Shown here: piece by piece, positions 9,371-17,274 of the stretch
How positions within the stretch are numbered: position 1 is the stretch's first letter
How the letters are laid out: each line of letters opens with the position of its first letter
Source: JBIOJM01 sp044450785
GTDB lineage: Bacteria; Planctomycetota; Planctomycetia; Isosphaerales; Isosphaeraceae
Length of the DNA stretch: 31,677 bases
Reading direction: 5' to 3'
NCBI GenBank assembly: GCA_044450785.1
Contig: JBIOJM010000079.1
Span: 1 to 31,677 of the forward strand
The notes under the pieces: generated by a model
Databases searched by the model: none
The model's input: the letters and a program-made list of their open reading frames with translations, nothing else
What the model was told of the DNA's origin: nothing
Position numbers and translations under genes: made by a program

Positions 9371-9459
9371 AACCCGACGCGCAAGCGAGGGGCTGTTTTC
9401 GCGAGACCAAACACTCTCCGGACACGTCCGGAGAGCGACCCTCGCTTGCGCGTCGGGTT
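9371..9459. repeat. Perfect 21-bp inverted repeat with internal palindrome
   Basis: The left arm at 9371-9391 (core CCCGACGCGCAAGCGAGGG) is perfectly complementary to 9439-9459. The 47-base interior contains a second dyad, CTCTCCGGAC at 9414-9423 and GTCCGGAGAG at 9426-9435, with a 2-base loop. CCCGACGCGCAAGCGAGGG-type repeats are recalled as widespread in planctomycete genomes, so this is probably a REP-like dispersed element. It lies 21 bases past the stop of the YbaK-type gene on the minus strand and could also end transcription, though no T tract follows. Confidence 0.75.
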
Positions 9460-9480
9460 GGTGTTATCCACTTTTCGGCC

Positions 9481-10002
9481 CTATCCCGCGCGACGGTTTC
9501 GGTCACGATGGGCTGGGACCGGAGGGTCGGTGTGGGGCGCGATCGGCCGGGTAAAGGACGCCCGCATGGGCTGCTCGAGCGCCTGGAAGTCGCGGAAATG
9601 CATCCGCAGTCCCTCGTGGCGGGTGTTGGCCCCGACGACAATGTCGGTCACTTCCGCCAGGCCCGAATCGACGAGAGTCGTCAGACCGTAAAGACGGCCG
9701 AACGGGGGGACCACTCCCGGCTCGCAGTCGGGGAAGATCGCCAGCAGCTCGTCCGGGGTTGCGAGGCGGACCAGGGAGGCCGGCGTCCCCACCACATCGC
9801 TCAACTGTCCCAGGTCGATCCACGACGTCGACGGCAACACGGCCAGCACGAACCGATCGCCGGCCTTGATCAGCACGGCCTTGGCTACCCTGCGCCCCGG
9901 GACGTGAACATTCCCCGCCCGCTTGGTCGACGACGACGCAGGGTGATGAAGCAGCGCCTCGAACCAGACACCACGGCTCCTGAGAAAATCGAGGACGTAC
10001 AT
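9481..10002 (-). CDS. YbaK/EbsC-family aminoacyl-tRNA deacylase
   Basis: 173-residue cytosolic protein of the YbaK/ProX fold, whose members hydrolyse mischarged aminoacyl-tRNAs in trans. Family features seen: a basic stretch with the conserved lysine in RRVAKAVLIKAGD, the hydrophobic strand FVLAVLP, the glycine-proline segment PGVVPPFGRLYGL, and a C-terminal VVGANTRHEGLRMHF strand. The start at ATG 10002 is set by AGGAGG at 10012-10017, 9 bases upstream. The frame is open much further upstream, but that extension has no ribosome site and low-quality sequence. It is divergently oriented to the GTPase gene, with 283 bases between them. Which tRNA it proofreads is not visible. Confidence 0.82.
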   Translation of the reverse strand: MYVLDFLRSRGVWFEALLHHPASSSTKRAGNVHVPGRRVAKAVLIKAGDRFVLAVLPSTSWIDLGQLSDVVGTPASLVRLATPDELLAIFPDCEPGVVPPFGRLYGLTTLVDSGLAEVTDIVVGANTRHEGLRMHFRDFQALEQPMRASFTRPIAPHTDPPVPAHRDRNRRAG

Positions 10003-10285
10003 CGTGCGTTGCCTCCTCGCCAGTATGGACCCTCTGAGTGAAGTATAGATTGCCTGGGAAAAATGAGACGCCTCTAAGGAAGATTCGGTGCCGATCGGAT
10101 GCGTACAATCGTCAAACGCCATGCCATCCCGGCCTGAGTGGCGGCAATGACACACAAAGGTACAGATAGGGAACGGGGATCGCCCGCCGGGAACGTTGCG
10201 GTTCGACACCAGACTCTTGCATCGCGGCGCGGAAGTCGCTACGGTGCCAAGGGTTCGTTTTGGTGCGCCATGGAGGTACACCACG

Positions 10286-11281
10286 ATGCCGGCCAATCTT
10301 CCCCCGCAATACCTGAAGGCCGAGGACGAGTACCGCAAAGCGACGACTCCGGAAAAACGGCTGGAGAAGCTCCGGGAATTATTTCGCTTGCTCCCCAAGC
10401 ACAAGGGGACAGAGAAGCTCCAGTCGGATTTGAAGCAAAAGATGAGCCAGCTCAAGGCGGAGCAGGAGCGGGGGAAGCCAGGAGGCAAGAAAGCGGGGTT
10501 GAGCCATCACGTTCCGCGCGAGGGGGCCGGCCAGGTGATGCTGATCGGTCCGCCGAACGTGGGAAAGAGCACGCTGCTGGCGGCGCTGACCAACGCCCGG
10601 CCCGAAATCGCGCCCTATCCGTTCACGACCCGCGCGCCGCAACCGGGAATCATGATGTGGCAGGATGTGCCGGTGCAGCTTGTCGACTTGCCGGCCATTT
10701 CGTCCGAATTCGTTGAGCCGTGGGTACCGGAATTGATTCGCTCGGCCGATGCGGCCCTCCTGGTGGCCGACCTGGCGAGCGACGACGTGGCGGAGGCCAC
10801 CCTCACGGTGCTTGAACGGCTGGCCGCAAGCCATGCCGAGCTGGTCGGCGAGCTTCCCCACGATGTCGAGGACGAGTGCATCCGCCACCTGAAGACCGTG
10901 ATGGTCACGACCAAGCTCGACGCCGGCGGGGCGGGCGATCGCCTCGAGGTGGTCCGTGAGTGGTTCGCGCCCCGGTTTCCGGTCGTCCCAGTCTCTGCCC
11001 TGACCGGCGAGGGTCTGGAAACAGTACGTGCGGCGACATACCATTTACTGGGGGTGCTGCGAGTCTATACGAAAGTCCCTGGCAAACCAGCCGATCGGAC
11101 CAGACCATTCACGCTACCGATCGGTAGCACCGTGCTGGACCTCGCCAGGGAAATCCACCGGGATTTTGAGCAGTCGTTGAAGTCCGCGCGGATCTGGGGC
11201 ACCGGCGTTTTCGACGGTCAGGCCGTCAAGCGCGACCATGAGCTGCACGACGGTGATGTCGTCGAGCTGCATGTTGCGTGA
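10286..11281 (+). CDS. DRG/Obg-like GTPase with C-terminal TGS domain
   Basis: 331 residues. A charged helical N-terminus (residues 1-75) is followed by a GTPase domain with P-loop GPPNVGKST at 88-96, a switch segment PYPFTTRAPQPGIM typical of the Obg/DRG family, DLPA at 134-137 where DxxG is usual, TKLD at 209-212 in place of NKxD, and the G5-like VSALTGEG. Residues from about 262 form a TGS domain (FTLPIGSTVLDLAREIHRDF, HELHDGDVVELHVA). Members of this group bind ribosomes or act in translation control; that role is inferred here. Start: ATG 10286 with GGAGGT at 10272-10277; the longer GTG start at 10196 is not needed. The divergence from DxxG and NKxD may alter hydrolysis or nucleotide choice. 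Confidence 0.85.
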   Translation: MPANLPPQYLKAEDEYRKATTPEKRLEKLRELFRLLPKHKGTEKLQSDLKQKMSQLKAEQERGKPGGKKAGLSHHVPREGAGQVMLIGPPNVGKSTLLAALTNARPEIAPYPFTTRAPQPGIMMWQDVPVQLVDLPAISSEFVEPWVPELIRSADAALLVADLASDDVAEATLTVLERLAASHAELVGELPHDVEDECIRHLKTVMVTTKLDAGGAGDRLEVVREWFAPRFPVVPVSALTGEGLETVRAATYHLLGVLRVYTKVPGKPADRTRPFTLPIGSTVLDLAREIHRDFEQSLKSARIWGTGVFDGQAVKRDHELHDGDVVELHVA

Positions 11282-11390
11282 ACGGTTGTGGCGCCTGGCG
11301 CGCCGGCGTTGAGTTATGAGCAGATTACGGTGAAGATGGGAGCTCAAGTCGCGGAGTGGAGAGGCCCGGAAGATCGCGGGGAACCGGACG

Positions 11391-12239
11391 ATGGGAACGG
11401 CTCTGATCGTCGAGGACCATCCCGAGCAGGCGGAACTGGTTGCCAGGATACTCCGCCTGCGCGATTACGAGTCGATCCTCGCGGAGGATGGCGAGACCGG
11501 CTTGCGAATCGCGCGGGAGCGCATCCCCGACGTTGTGCTCCTGGACTTGATGCTGCCGGATATCAACGGCTTCGACGTCTGCCGGCGGTTGCGGACCGAT
11601 CGAGCGACCATGATGATCCCGGTGGTCATGTTGACGGCCTTGAACGACGTCCAGCACCGCATCCATGGATTTCGTGTCGGTGCGAACGCATATGTCACCA
11701 AGCCTTACGGTGTGGACGCCCTCTTCGAGGCCATCACGCTGGCCCGGGCCTGGCGCAACAGCATCGAGCAGCGCGCCCTCCAGGGCGAGATCCACGTCGA
11801 GCTCAGCAGCGAGATCAATTTCCTCAAGGACTTGAACGACTTCCTGATGCTGGTTTGCCAGTCAACGCCGCTGACGCACGACCAGGTTGTGCAATTACGG
11901 CAGGCGGTCATGGAAATGGCTCACAACGCCATCGAGTGGGGCAACCTGCACCAGTCGGATCGTCTGGTCAACATCACGTATCGCGTGCATGATGACCGCC
12001 TGGAAATCGTGGTTCGGGACCAGGGGCCGGGGTTTGACCGCTCGACCCTGCCGCACGCCGCGGTCGCGGGGGATCCGTTCTCGCACCTGGACGTTCGTGA
12101 GAAGCTGGGCCTTCGTGCCGGCGGATTCGGCCTCTTGATCTGTCAAGGGATGGTCGATGAAATGCGATACAATGATGCAGGCAACGAAGTGACGCTCATC
12201 AAGCGATTCGTCTCGACCCGTCCTTTGCCGGAGAGTTAG
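11391..12239 (+). CDS. Response regulator receiver fused to RsbW-like HATPase
   Basis: 282 residues. Residues 1-120 are a CheY-type receiver: acidic pair near E8-D9, phospho-acceptor D52 in LLDLMLPD, T82 in MLTAL, K104 in YVTKPYG. Residues from about 135 form a HATPase_c domain with N-box EMAHNAIEWGN (E175, N179), DQGPGF at 210-215 and GGFGL at 244-248. There is no phospho-acceptor histidine box between the two, so this is not a classical histidine kinase. The ATPase part is closer to the RsbW/SpoIIAB anti-sigma kinase type. Partner switching under control of receiver phosphorylation is inferred. The next gene, a receiver-histidine kinase, starts 44 bases later and probably phosphorylates it. 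Confidence 0.85.
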   Translation: MGTALIVEDHPEQAELVARILRLRDYESILAEDGETGLRIARERIPDVVLLDLMLPDINGFDVCRRLRTDRATMMIPVVMLTALNDVQHRIHGFRVGANAYVTKPYGVDALFEAITLARAWRNSIEQRALQGEIHVELSSEINFLKDLNDFLMLVCQSTPLTHDQVVQLRQAVMEMAHNAIEWGNLHQSDRLVNITYRVHDDRLEIVVRDQGPGFDRSTLPHAAVAGDPFSHLDVREKLGLRAGGFGLLICQGMVDEMRYNDAGNEVTLIKRFVSTRPLPES

Positions 12240-12244
12240 AGCTC

Positions 12245-12266
12245 GCCCGGCCCCTTCGAACCGGGC
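12245..12266. other. Small hairpin between the two signalling genes
   Basis: GCCCGG (12245-12250) pairs with CCGGGC (12261-12266) around a 10-base loop in the 44-base gap. No T tract follows, so it is unlikely to be a full terminator. It could modulate the ratio of the two gene products or be chance in GC-rich DNA. Confidence 0.3.
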
Positions 12267-12283
12267 AGCGGCCACGAATTGAG

Positions 12284-13714
12284 GTGAAGGTGGATCAGCA
12301 GCTTCAGGCTGGGAACAACATGTCCGTCACGTTATCCGCGGCTTTGGGTTCGGATTCCATCCTGGGGCCGGAACCCCGTGCCGCTCCCGCCTCGAGCCTG
12401 CCGGGCCTTCCGGCTTCGGAATTGATTGCCGGTCAGCAAGCGGGTGCCGGGCCGCCCTATGAGCGGGTGCGTCCGACCTTGCTGGTGGTGGACGACGAGT
12501 ACGAGGTGCTGCGATCGGTTCACGACCTGCTGCGGATCGACTACCGGGTCGTCACCTTCCAGCGTGGCGCCCTTGCGCTGGATTTTCTCCGGTCGGAAGA
12601 GAACGTCCAGGTGATCCTCTCCGACCAGCGAATGCCGGAGATGACGGGAGTGGAGGTCCTGCGTCAGGCCATGGCCATTCGCCCCGAGACGACGCGGCTG
12701 TTGTTCACTGCATATAGCGATGTCCATACCGTCATCGACGCCATCAACCAGGGGCATGTATTCCGCTTTCTTGCCAAGCCGTGTGAGCCCGAGCTGCTCG
12801 CGGCCGTGGTGCGGCAAGGCGTCGAGCACCACAACCTGATCGTGGAAAAGAACCGGTTGCTCGCCGACCTGCGGGAGAGCAACGCCAGGCTCATGGAGGC
12901 CAACCGGCTCAAAGGGGCGTTCATCGAGGTGGCCAGCCACGAGCTCAACACGCCGATCACGGTGGTGCTGGGCATGCTCGAGCTGTGGAAGATCGCACAG
13001 AGCCGGAGCGCCTCGCCGATGGAGCGCCAGTGGGTCGATCGGATCGGTGCCGCGGCCGGCCGCCTGGCCCGGACCGTCGAGCGGATGCTCAAGCTGGTCC
13101 GAAATCGGGATTTCAGCCAATCCCTCGACATCGAGCTGATCGAGCTGGAGCCGGTGGTGCGGCGCGCGATCGACGAGCTGTCCCCCTATCTGGAGCTGAG
13201 GCGCCAGACGGTGACGATCGACATCGAGCCGGATCTGGGTCCGCTCGAGGTCGACTCATCGAAGATCGCCGACGTCCTGATCAACCTGCTGGCGAACGCG
13301 GTGAAGTTCACTCCGGACGGCGGCACGATCCGTCTCGAGGCTCGCACCGAGCCGGCGGCTCCCGGATGGATCCGCGTGCAAGTCAGCGACCAAGGGGCGG
13401 GGGTTGACCCGGCGGACCAGCAGCACCTGTTCGAGCCGTTTTTCACCGGTTTCGACACGCTCCGCCACTCGTCGGGCGACTACCAGTTCGGCAAGCGCGG
13501 CATCGGTCTGGGGCTGTGGCTGGTCAAGACGTTCGTCGAGTTGCACGGGGGCCGTGTCGAGGTCTCCAGCAAACCGGGCGCGGGCTCGACCTTCGCATTT
13601 GTGCTGCCACGCTCCCGGGCCGCCGCGTCAAGCACAACGGCCGCTCAGCCCGGCATTCGCCTGGCCGGTGGGAACCGGGATGCACCGGGATTGGCTTGGC
13701 CGACCGCGGTCTGA
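12284..13714 (+). CDS. Receiver-histidine kinase hybrid
   Basis: 476 residues, cytoplasmic, with no membrane segment or input domain other than the receiver. Residues 65-180 are a receiver: D70-D71, phospho-acceptor D114 in ILSDQRMPEM, T142, K165 in FRFLAKPCEP. A coiled linker (185-212) leads to a HisKA domain with H219 in the box SHELNTPI, then a HATPase_c domain with N338 in LINLLANAVKF, DQGAG at 369-373, and GIGLGLWLV at 406-414. It probably autophosphorylates and passes phosphate to the receiver-HATPase protein encoded just upstream. The tail (about 440-476) is low complexity. Start: GTG 12284 is used here, but GTG 12290 (GAGGTGA just upstream) or ATG 12320 are also possible; the first 60 residues are not conserved-looking. 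Confidence 0.85.
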   Translation: MKVDQQLQAGNNMSVTLSAALGSDSILGPEPRAAPASSLPGLPASELIAGQQAGAGPPYERVRPTLLVVDDEYEVLRSVHDLLRIDYRVVTFQRGALALDFLRSEENVQVILSDQRMPEMTGVEVLRQAMAIRPETTRLLFTAYSDVHTVIDAINQGHVFRFLAKPCEPELLAAVVRQGVEHHNLIVEKNRLLADLRESNARLMEANRLKGAFIEVASHELNTPITVVLGMLELWKIAQSRSASPMERQWVDRIGAAAGRLARTVERMLKLVRNRDFSQSLDIELIELEPVVRRAIDELSPYLELRRQTVTIDIEPDLGPLEVDSSKIADVLINLLANAVKFTPDGGTIRLEARTEPAAPGWIRVQVSDQGAGVDPADQQHLFEPFFTGFDTLRHSSGDYQFGKRGIGLGLWLVKTFVELHGGRVEVSSKPGAGSTFAFVLPRSRAAASSTTAAQPGIRLAGGNRDAPGLAWPTAV

Positions 13715-13754
13715 GGCATGACCGCCGAGTTCGCCGCGGCAAGGGAATGACGAA

Positions 13755-14081
13755 ATGACTCCCGAAGATTATCGCCGCATCGCTCTCGAGCTGCCGGAGG
13801 CGACTGAAGGCGCCCACATGAATCACCCGGATTTTCGGGTGCGCGGCAAGATTTTCGCCACGCTCTGGCCCAAAGAAAGACGGGGAGTCGTCATGCTCAC
13901 GCCTGAGCAGCAAAAGTCCGTCACCGAGGCGGAGCCGGCGGTCTTCGAGCCCGTGCCGGGCGGCTGGGGACGGAAGGGCGCGACGAGTGTGAATCTTCAA
14001 CACGCCGGGAAGGCAGCGGTCCGCGGCGCACTTCTGATGGCCTGGCACAACAAGGCGCCCGAGTCGCTGAGCGACGGGTGA
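13755..14081 (+). CDS. MmcQ/YjbR-family protein
   Basis: 108 residues. It matches the MmcQ/YjbR family: the N-terminal helix (PEDYRRIALELPEATEG), the central HPDFRVRGKIFATLWP strands, VVMLTPEQQKS, and the WGRKGATSVNL segment near the end. The fold is CyaY-like and the family has been associated with DNA binding, but its cellular job is unknown. Its ATG has an AGGGA about 8 bases upstream. It starts 40 bases after the histidine kinase gene on the same strand, so it may be co-transcribed, although no functional link is evident. It converges with the small minus-strand gene at 14094. Confidence 0.8.
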   Translation: MTPEDYRRIALELPEATEGAHMNHPDFRVRGKIFATLWPKERRGVVMLTPEQQKSVTEAEPAVFEPVPGGWGRKGATSVNLQHAGKAAVRGALLMAWHNKAPESLSDG

Positions 14082-14093
14082 TGCTGAGCGGAA

Positions 14094-14336
14094 TCAGTTC
14101 CTTCTCGGTGTTGCGCCTTCGACGAGCCCGTGGCGCAGCGTGGTGTCAGAGACCAATTGGCGGATCTTCTTATAATCATCGGTCTTGACGAACGCCTCAC
14201 GCGCCTCGCGGGTCGGGTAGGCTTTGGCGACCAGCCCATCGACAGGGTTGAACAGGAAGTTCGAGAGGTCGGCCCAGGTTTCCGCAACGCGAGCAGCCTG
14301 CTCTGCTTCGTTCATGAGTTCATTTGTGGGAGTCAC
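14094..14336 (-). CDS. Small conserved-looking protein, second of a pair
   Basis: 80 residues, GTG start at 14336 with a GAGGGG-type ribosome site just upstream; ATG 14315 is an alternative. It is mostly helical with a recognisable segment FLFNPVDGLVAKAYPTREAR and a C-terminus rich in charged residues (TDDYKKIRQLV, HGLVEGATPRRN). I do not recognise a named domain. It follows the 64-residue antitoxin-like gene by 67 bases on the same strand, and the pair may be a small toxin-antitoxin-like or accessory unit; this is inference from size and arrangement only. No membrane segment or metal motif is seen. Confidence 0.5.
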   Translation of the reverse strand: MTPTNELMNEAEQAARVAETWADLSNFLFNPVDGLVAKAYPTREAREAFVKTDDYKKIRQLVSDTTLRHGLVEGATPRRN

Positions 14337-14403
14337 GGAATCACCCCTCGTCGGACAAGGACGAGCTTCGTCCCAGAAAGGAGAGCCTTGGGAAAGTCAA
14401 CGG

Positions 14404-14598
14404 TCATTCTGGCAATCCGAAGGAGCGACGCACGACTTCCACCGACTCCACTCGACCCTCGTCGGCGTCCTTGATACCGGCCTCGATCGATTGACGCACA
14501 TAGAGCTGGTAAATCAGATCCTCCCAGGATGCTGAATCCGGGAGTTGATCGACGATTCGTCGTGCCTCGGATTTGATCGTGGATGCTTGTGTTTCCAT
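14404..14598 (-). CDS. Antitoxin-like small protein, first of a pair
   Basis: 64 residues, MET start at 14598 chosen because GGAGGAA lies 5 bases upstream; the open frame extends to 14652, but that part looks non-coding. The sequence (IKSEARRIVDQLPDSASWEDLIYQLYVRQSIEAGIKDADEGRV, in shorter blocks IVDQLPDSASWEDL and LYVRQSIEAGIKDADEGR) has the pattern of the small acidic helical proteins often found upstream of RelE/ParE-type toxins. No such toxin follows; instead an 80-residue protein of unknown function does. It would act in the cytoplasm. The function is inferred only. Confidence 0.5.
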   Translation of the reverse strand: METQASTIKSEARRIVDQLPDSASWEDLIYQLYVRQSIEAGIKDADEGRVESVEVVRRSFGLPE

Positions 14599-14716
14599 CG
14601 GTTTCCTCCACATCCAGCCCATACTTCGCGATGGTTCCATAGTACCAGACACGACACGGTCAGCAAGGCAATCACGTTCGTTCGGGTCGGGTGGAATTGA
14701 CGGTGAACCTTCGGAT

Positions 14717-17104
14717 TCAATCGTTCTTTTTGGACCGTCCCAGCTCGTCCTTCAGCTCCTTCACAAGCGTTGCGACGGCCTTCTCGAATAACTCGGGCAT
14801 GAAGACGTGCTTGTAACGGATCACGCCGCGACGGTCGAGCACGTACAGATCCACACGTGCGTTCAATTCCGTCTGGATCGGCCCGGGATTGCCGTTCTGG
14901 TCCAAGTCCCACCAGAACCGGGCGGGCAGCCCGCTGGCGTTGAGTAACGACTTGAAGGCTTCACGGTCGGCACTGCGACCGGGATTGACGGTCGCGACCC
15001 CCAGCAAGGCAAACGGTTCGTTCGCGTGGCGTCGGGCCACCCCGCGCACGGATTCCGTGACCCCCGCCGGCTGATTGGTCCCGCTGGCGCCAAGCAGGAG
15101 AGGGCCGCAGAAGTACAGGGCCACCACCCTGCCGCGGTAATCGCTCAACTTCATGGGCTTGCCATCGAGGTCAACGCCTTCGATCTCGGGTGCCGGCTGG
15201 CCGATCCCAAAGTGTTTGAGCTCGTGCAGGTAAGACCGGGCAGCCGCCGCGAGAGTCGAGGGACGCCCAGGCAGCAGGCGATCGCCAGTGGGGTTGGGTA
15301 ACGGATTGGGCAGTTGGATGTCAGCAAACTCCTTGATCACTCGCTCGTACAGGAGCGCGGCCTCGCGCTCCAAGGCCTCGGGGTCAAGCCTAATAAGCCG
15401 CTCGTTATAATCTTGGCCCCAGCTTTCCCTATTGATCGGAGATGAGAATGTTCCCAGTTGAGCCGGGTCGAACATCTTGCCGAGCCGAACGACGGAAGCC
15501 TTGGAGACGAGATAGCGGGCTAGATAGAAGCAGGCTAGTCCCTGGATTTTGCGGTGCGGGTTTTTGGCGAGTGCCTCGCGGAACAGCCGCTCGGTGGCGT
15601 TCGATCCTGTCATGTTCAACTGCCGCTGGTTGAATAGGGGATCGATCTTATCGCTCCGGATATGGTCGCGGACGATCATTTCCTTGGCCCGCTCTACCAT
15701 CGAGCCAGCCAGGAGGTTCTTGACGATCCAGATCAGGGCCTCTTCGGCGGGAGGCGTCCCGGGGTTTAACTCAGCCTCGTACAGAAGCGCTCCGGCGTAG
15801 GACGCCGGGTTCGCGCGTCGCTGGGATAGCAAAGCCTTGCGTTCTTCGGGGGTCTTCACCTTCTGGGCGGCATTCCGAACAGCTTCACTTTCCGACTCGT
15901 ACTCGCGCAAGATAGCCTGCACACTTTCTTGGGAAACCCGAAGCATTTTCTGCTTCACCTCGTCAGCCGAGGGCGCGCCTTGTACGGGCCGAGGCGTTGG
16001 CACCTGTGTGGCCGTTGGGCTTGCTTCCTGTTTCCGGGCAGTCGTCTGGGCGGGATTCGGCGCGCCCGCCCGGCCGCGAGCGAGGCCGTCGTCTCGCCCC
16101 AGTGCGGAATAGGCCGCCACACCCGCACCGGTGGTCACCAATCCGGCGACGAGGACCGTCGCCGTCAAGAGCATCAGCTTCGTGGTCATCATGGTCTTCA
16201 GAACCCCTTCCATCAACGTGACAGCTTCGACGGTGACGATCCCGGCCAGTGCACCTTTGCCCAGTCCAACCCGCAGCGCACCGCGGACGGTGGCATCCGC
16301 CAGCGCGGCCGGAACCGACAATCCCACAGGAGGGGCGGGGTCGGGAGACCCGCGCCCAGCGCCTGACACCGAAACCAGTCCCGTTCTTGACAAGCCCATG
16401 GGAATTGCCGCGGGGGCCACGCCGCGGCGGGTCAAGCGCTTGCGCAATCGCTCTCGGGCCGTCGCCAGCCGGCTGCGGATCGTGCCGACCGGGCAGCCCG
16501 ATTGCTCGGCGGCCGTCTCGTGGGTCAGCCCTTCGAGATAGCAGAGCACCACCGCCGCGCGGAATCGATCGGGCAGGCGCCCGATCTCCTCCTGAAGGAC
16601 GCGGCCTGAATCGTCGTCGGGCGAGGGATCTCTCCATTCTCCCCCTGTTGTATGGGTCGTCATCTCGGCAAGCCTCCGCTCATGGCGTCGCTGCCGCAAC
16701 GCTCGCGACCGCGCACGGGCCGACACTCGCCACGCCACGCCATGCAGCCACGACCCGACCGAAGCACCCCGCCGGATCGACCCCGCCCGGCTTGCGAGGA
16801 CCAGGAATGTCGCCTGGAAGGCATCCTCGGCCTCGTGACGGTCGCCGAGCACGGCGCGGCAGACCCGCAGCACCATCGCGCCATGCCGCGCCAGGAGTGC
16901 GGCGAAGGCCAGTTCAGCCGTCTCATCGTTTTCGCCGCGCCGGGACGCAAACCGCTCCAGCAGGTCGCGGTCGCTCAGGCCGGCCAGCGTCCCCGAGTGG
17001 AACAGGGCCTCCAAGTATCTCGGCGTGGTGCTGGACGGTCCGCTGTCCACAACTGAAGTCCCCCGACGAATGCCCTTGTGGTCGTAATCCTGAGGTAGTG
17101 TCAC
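14717..17104 (-). CDS. ECF sigma factor fused to a membrane segment and redoxin-like domain
   Basis: 795 residues. The N-terminal part is a sigma-70 ECF protein: region 2 near 65-130 (AEDAFQATFLVLASR) and region 4 near 170-225 (IGRLPDRFRAAVVLCYLEGLTHETAAE, helix-turn-helix ending TIRSRLATARERLR). A linker leads to one hydrophobic helix at about 308-335 (LMLLTATVLVAGLVTTGAGV), a Pro/Thr-rich stretch, a helical region, and a C-terminal thioredoxin/AhpC-TSA-like domain near 643-790 (GQPAPEIEGVDLDGKPMKLS, VVALYFCGPLLL). The usual CxxC redox pair is missing: only C666 remains. The sigma domain would be cytoplasmic and the redoxin-like domain periplasmic, so a redox or binding signal could control sigma release; this is inferred. 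The GTG at 17104 has weak ribosome support; GTG 17050 (GGGGGA at 17060-17064) is an alternative. Confidence 0.8.
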   Translation of the reverse strand: MTLPQDYDHKGIRRGTSVVDSGPSSTTPRYLEALFHSGTLAGLSDRDLLERFASRRGENDETAELAFAALLARHGAMVLRVCRAVLGDRHEAEDAFQATFLVLASRAGSIRRGASVGSWLHGVAWRVSARARSRALRQRRHERRLAEMTTHTTGGEWRDPSPDDDSGRVLQEEIGRLPDRFRAAVVLCYLEGLTHETAAEQSGCPVGTIRSRLATARERLRKRLTRRGVAPAAIPMGLSRTGLVSVSGAGRGSPDPAPPVGLSVPAALADATVRGALRVGLGKGALAGIVTVEAVTLMEGVLKTMMTTKLMLLTATVLVAGLVTTGAGVAAYSALGRDDGLARGRAGAPNPAQTTARKQEASPTATQVPTPRPVQGAPSADEVKQKMLRVSQESVQAILREYESESEAVRNAAQKVKTPEERKALLSQRRANPASYAGALLYEAELNPGTPPAEEALIWIVKNLLAGSMVERAKEMIVRDHIRSDKIDPLFNQRQLNMTGSNATERLFREALAKNPHRKIQGLACFYLARYLVSKASVVRLGKMFDPAQLGTFSSPINRESWGQDYNERLIRLDPEALEREAALLYERVIKEFADIQLPNPLPNPTGDRLLPGRPSTLAAAARSYLHELKHFGIGQPAPEIEGVDLDGKPMKLSDYRGRVVALYFCGPLLLGASGTNQPAGVTESVRGVARRHANEPFALLGVATVNPGRSADREAFKSLLNASGLPARFWWDLDQNGNPGPIQTELNARVDLYVLDRRGVIRYKHVFMPELFEKAVATLVKELKDELGRSKKND

Positions 17105-17274
17105 CAGAGGGCATCACCAATCGATTTTTTTCCGAAAACCGTTCACCGCATCATAATGGACCTCGCCGATCCCGGCACCCGCCTGATGAAATTCCTGGGG
17201 ACGGATGGTTATCATCGGACGATCGAGCTTCGTGAATCGAACGTATCAAAGGAGATCGACCAGGGAGGCAAACG

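Larger units (their letters stand above)
8772..9480. other. Gene-free region with two palindromic repeat elements
   Basis: This separates two leftward genes. I find no convincing coding sequence. The short ORFs on both strands lack ribosome sites and family resemblance, and some of their peptide sequence (PTRRASEG) is simply translated repeat. The recognisable content is the nested inverted-repeat element at 8949-9096 and the perfect inverted repeat at 9371-9459, described separately. Between them, an 11-bp inverted pair (TGCCGTGGTGG at 9160-9170 and its complement at 9278-9288) may be chance. The promoter of the large secreted protein should lie near 8790-8900, but I cannot point to defined boxes. 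Confidence 0.6.
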
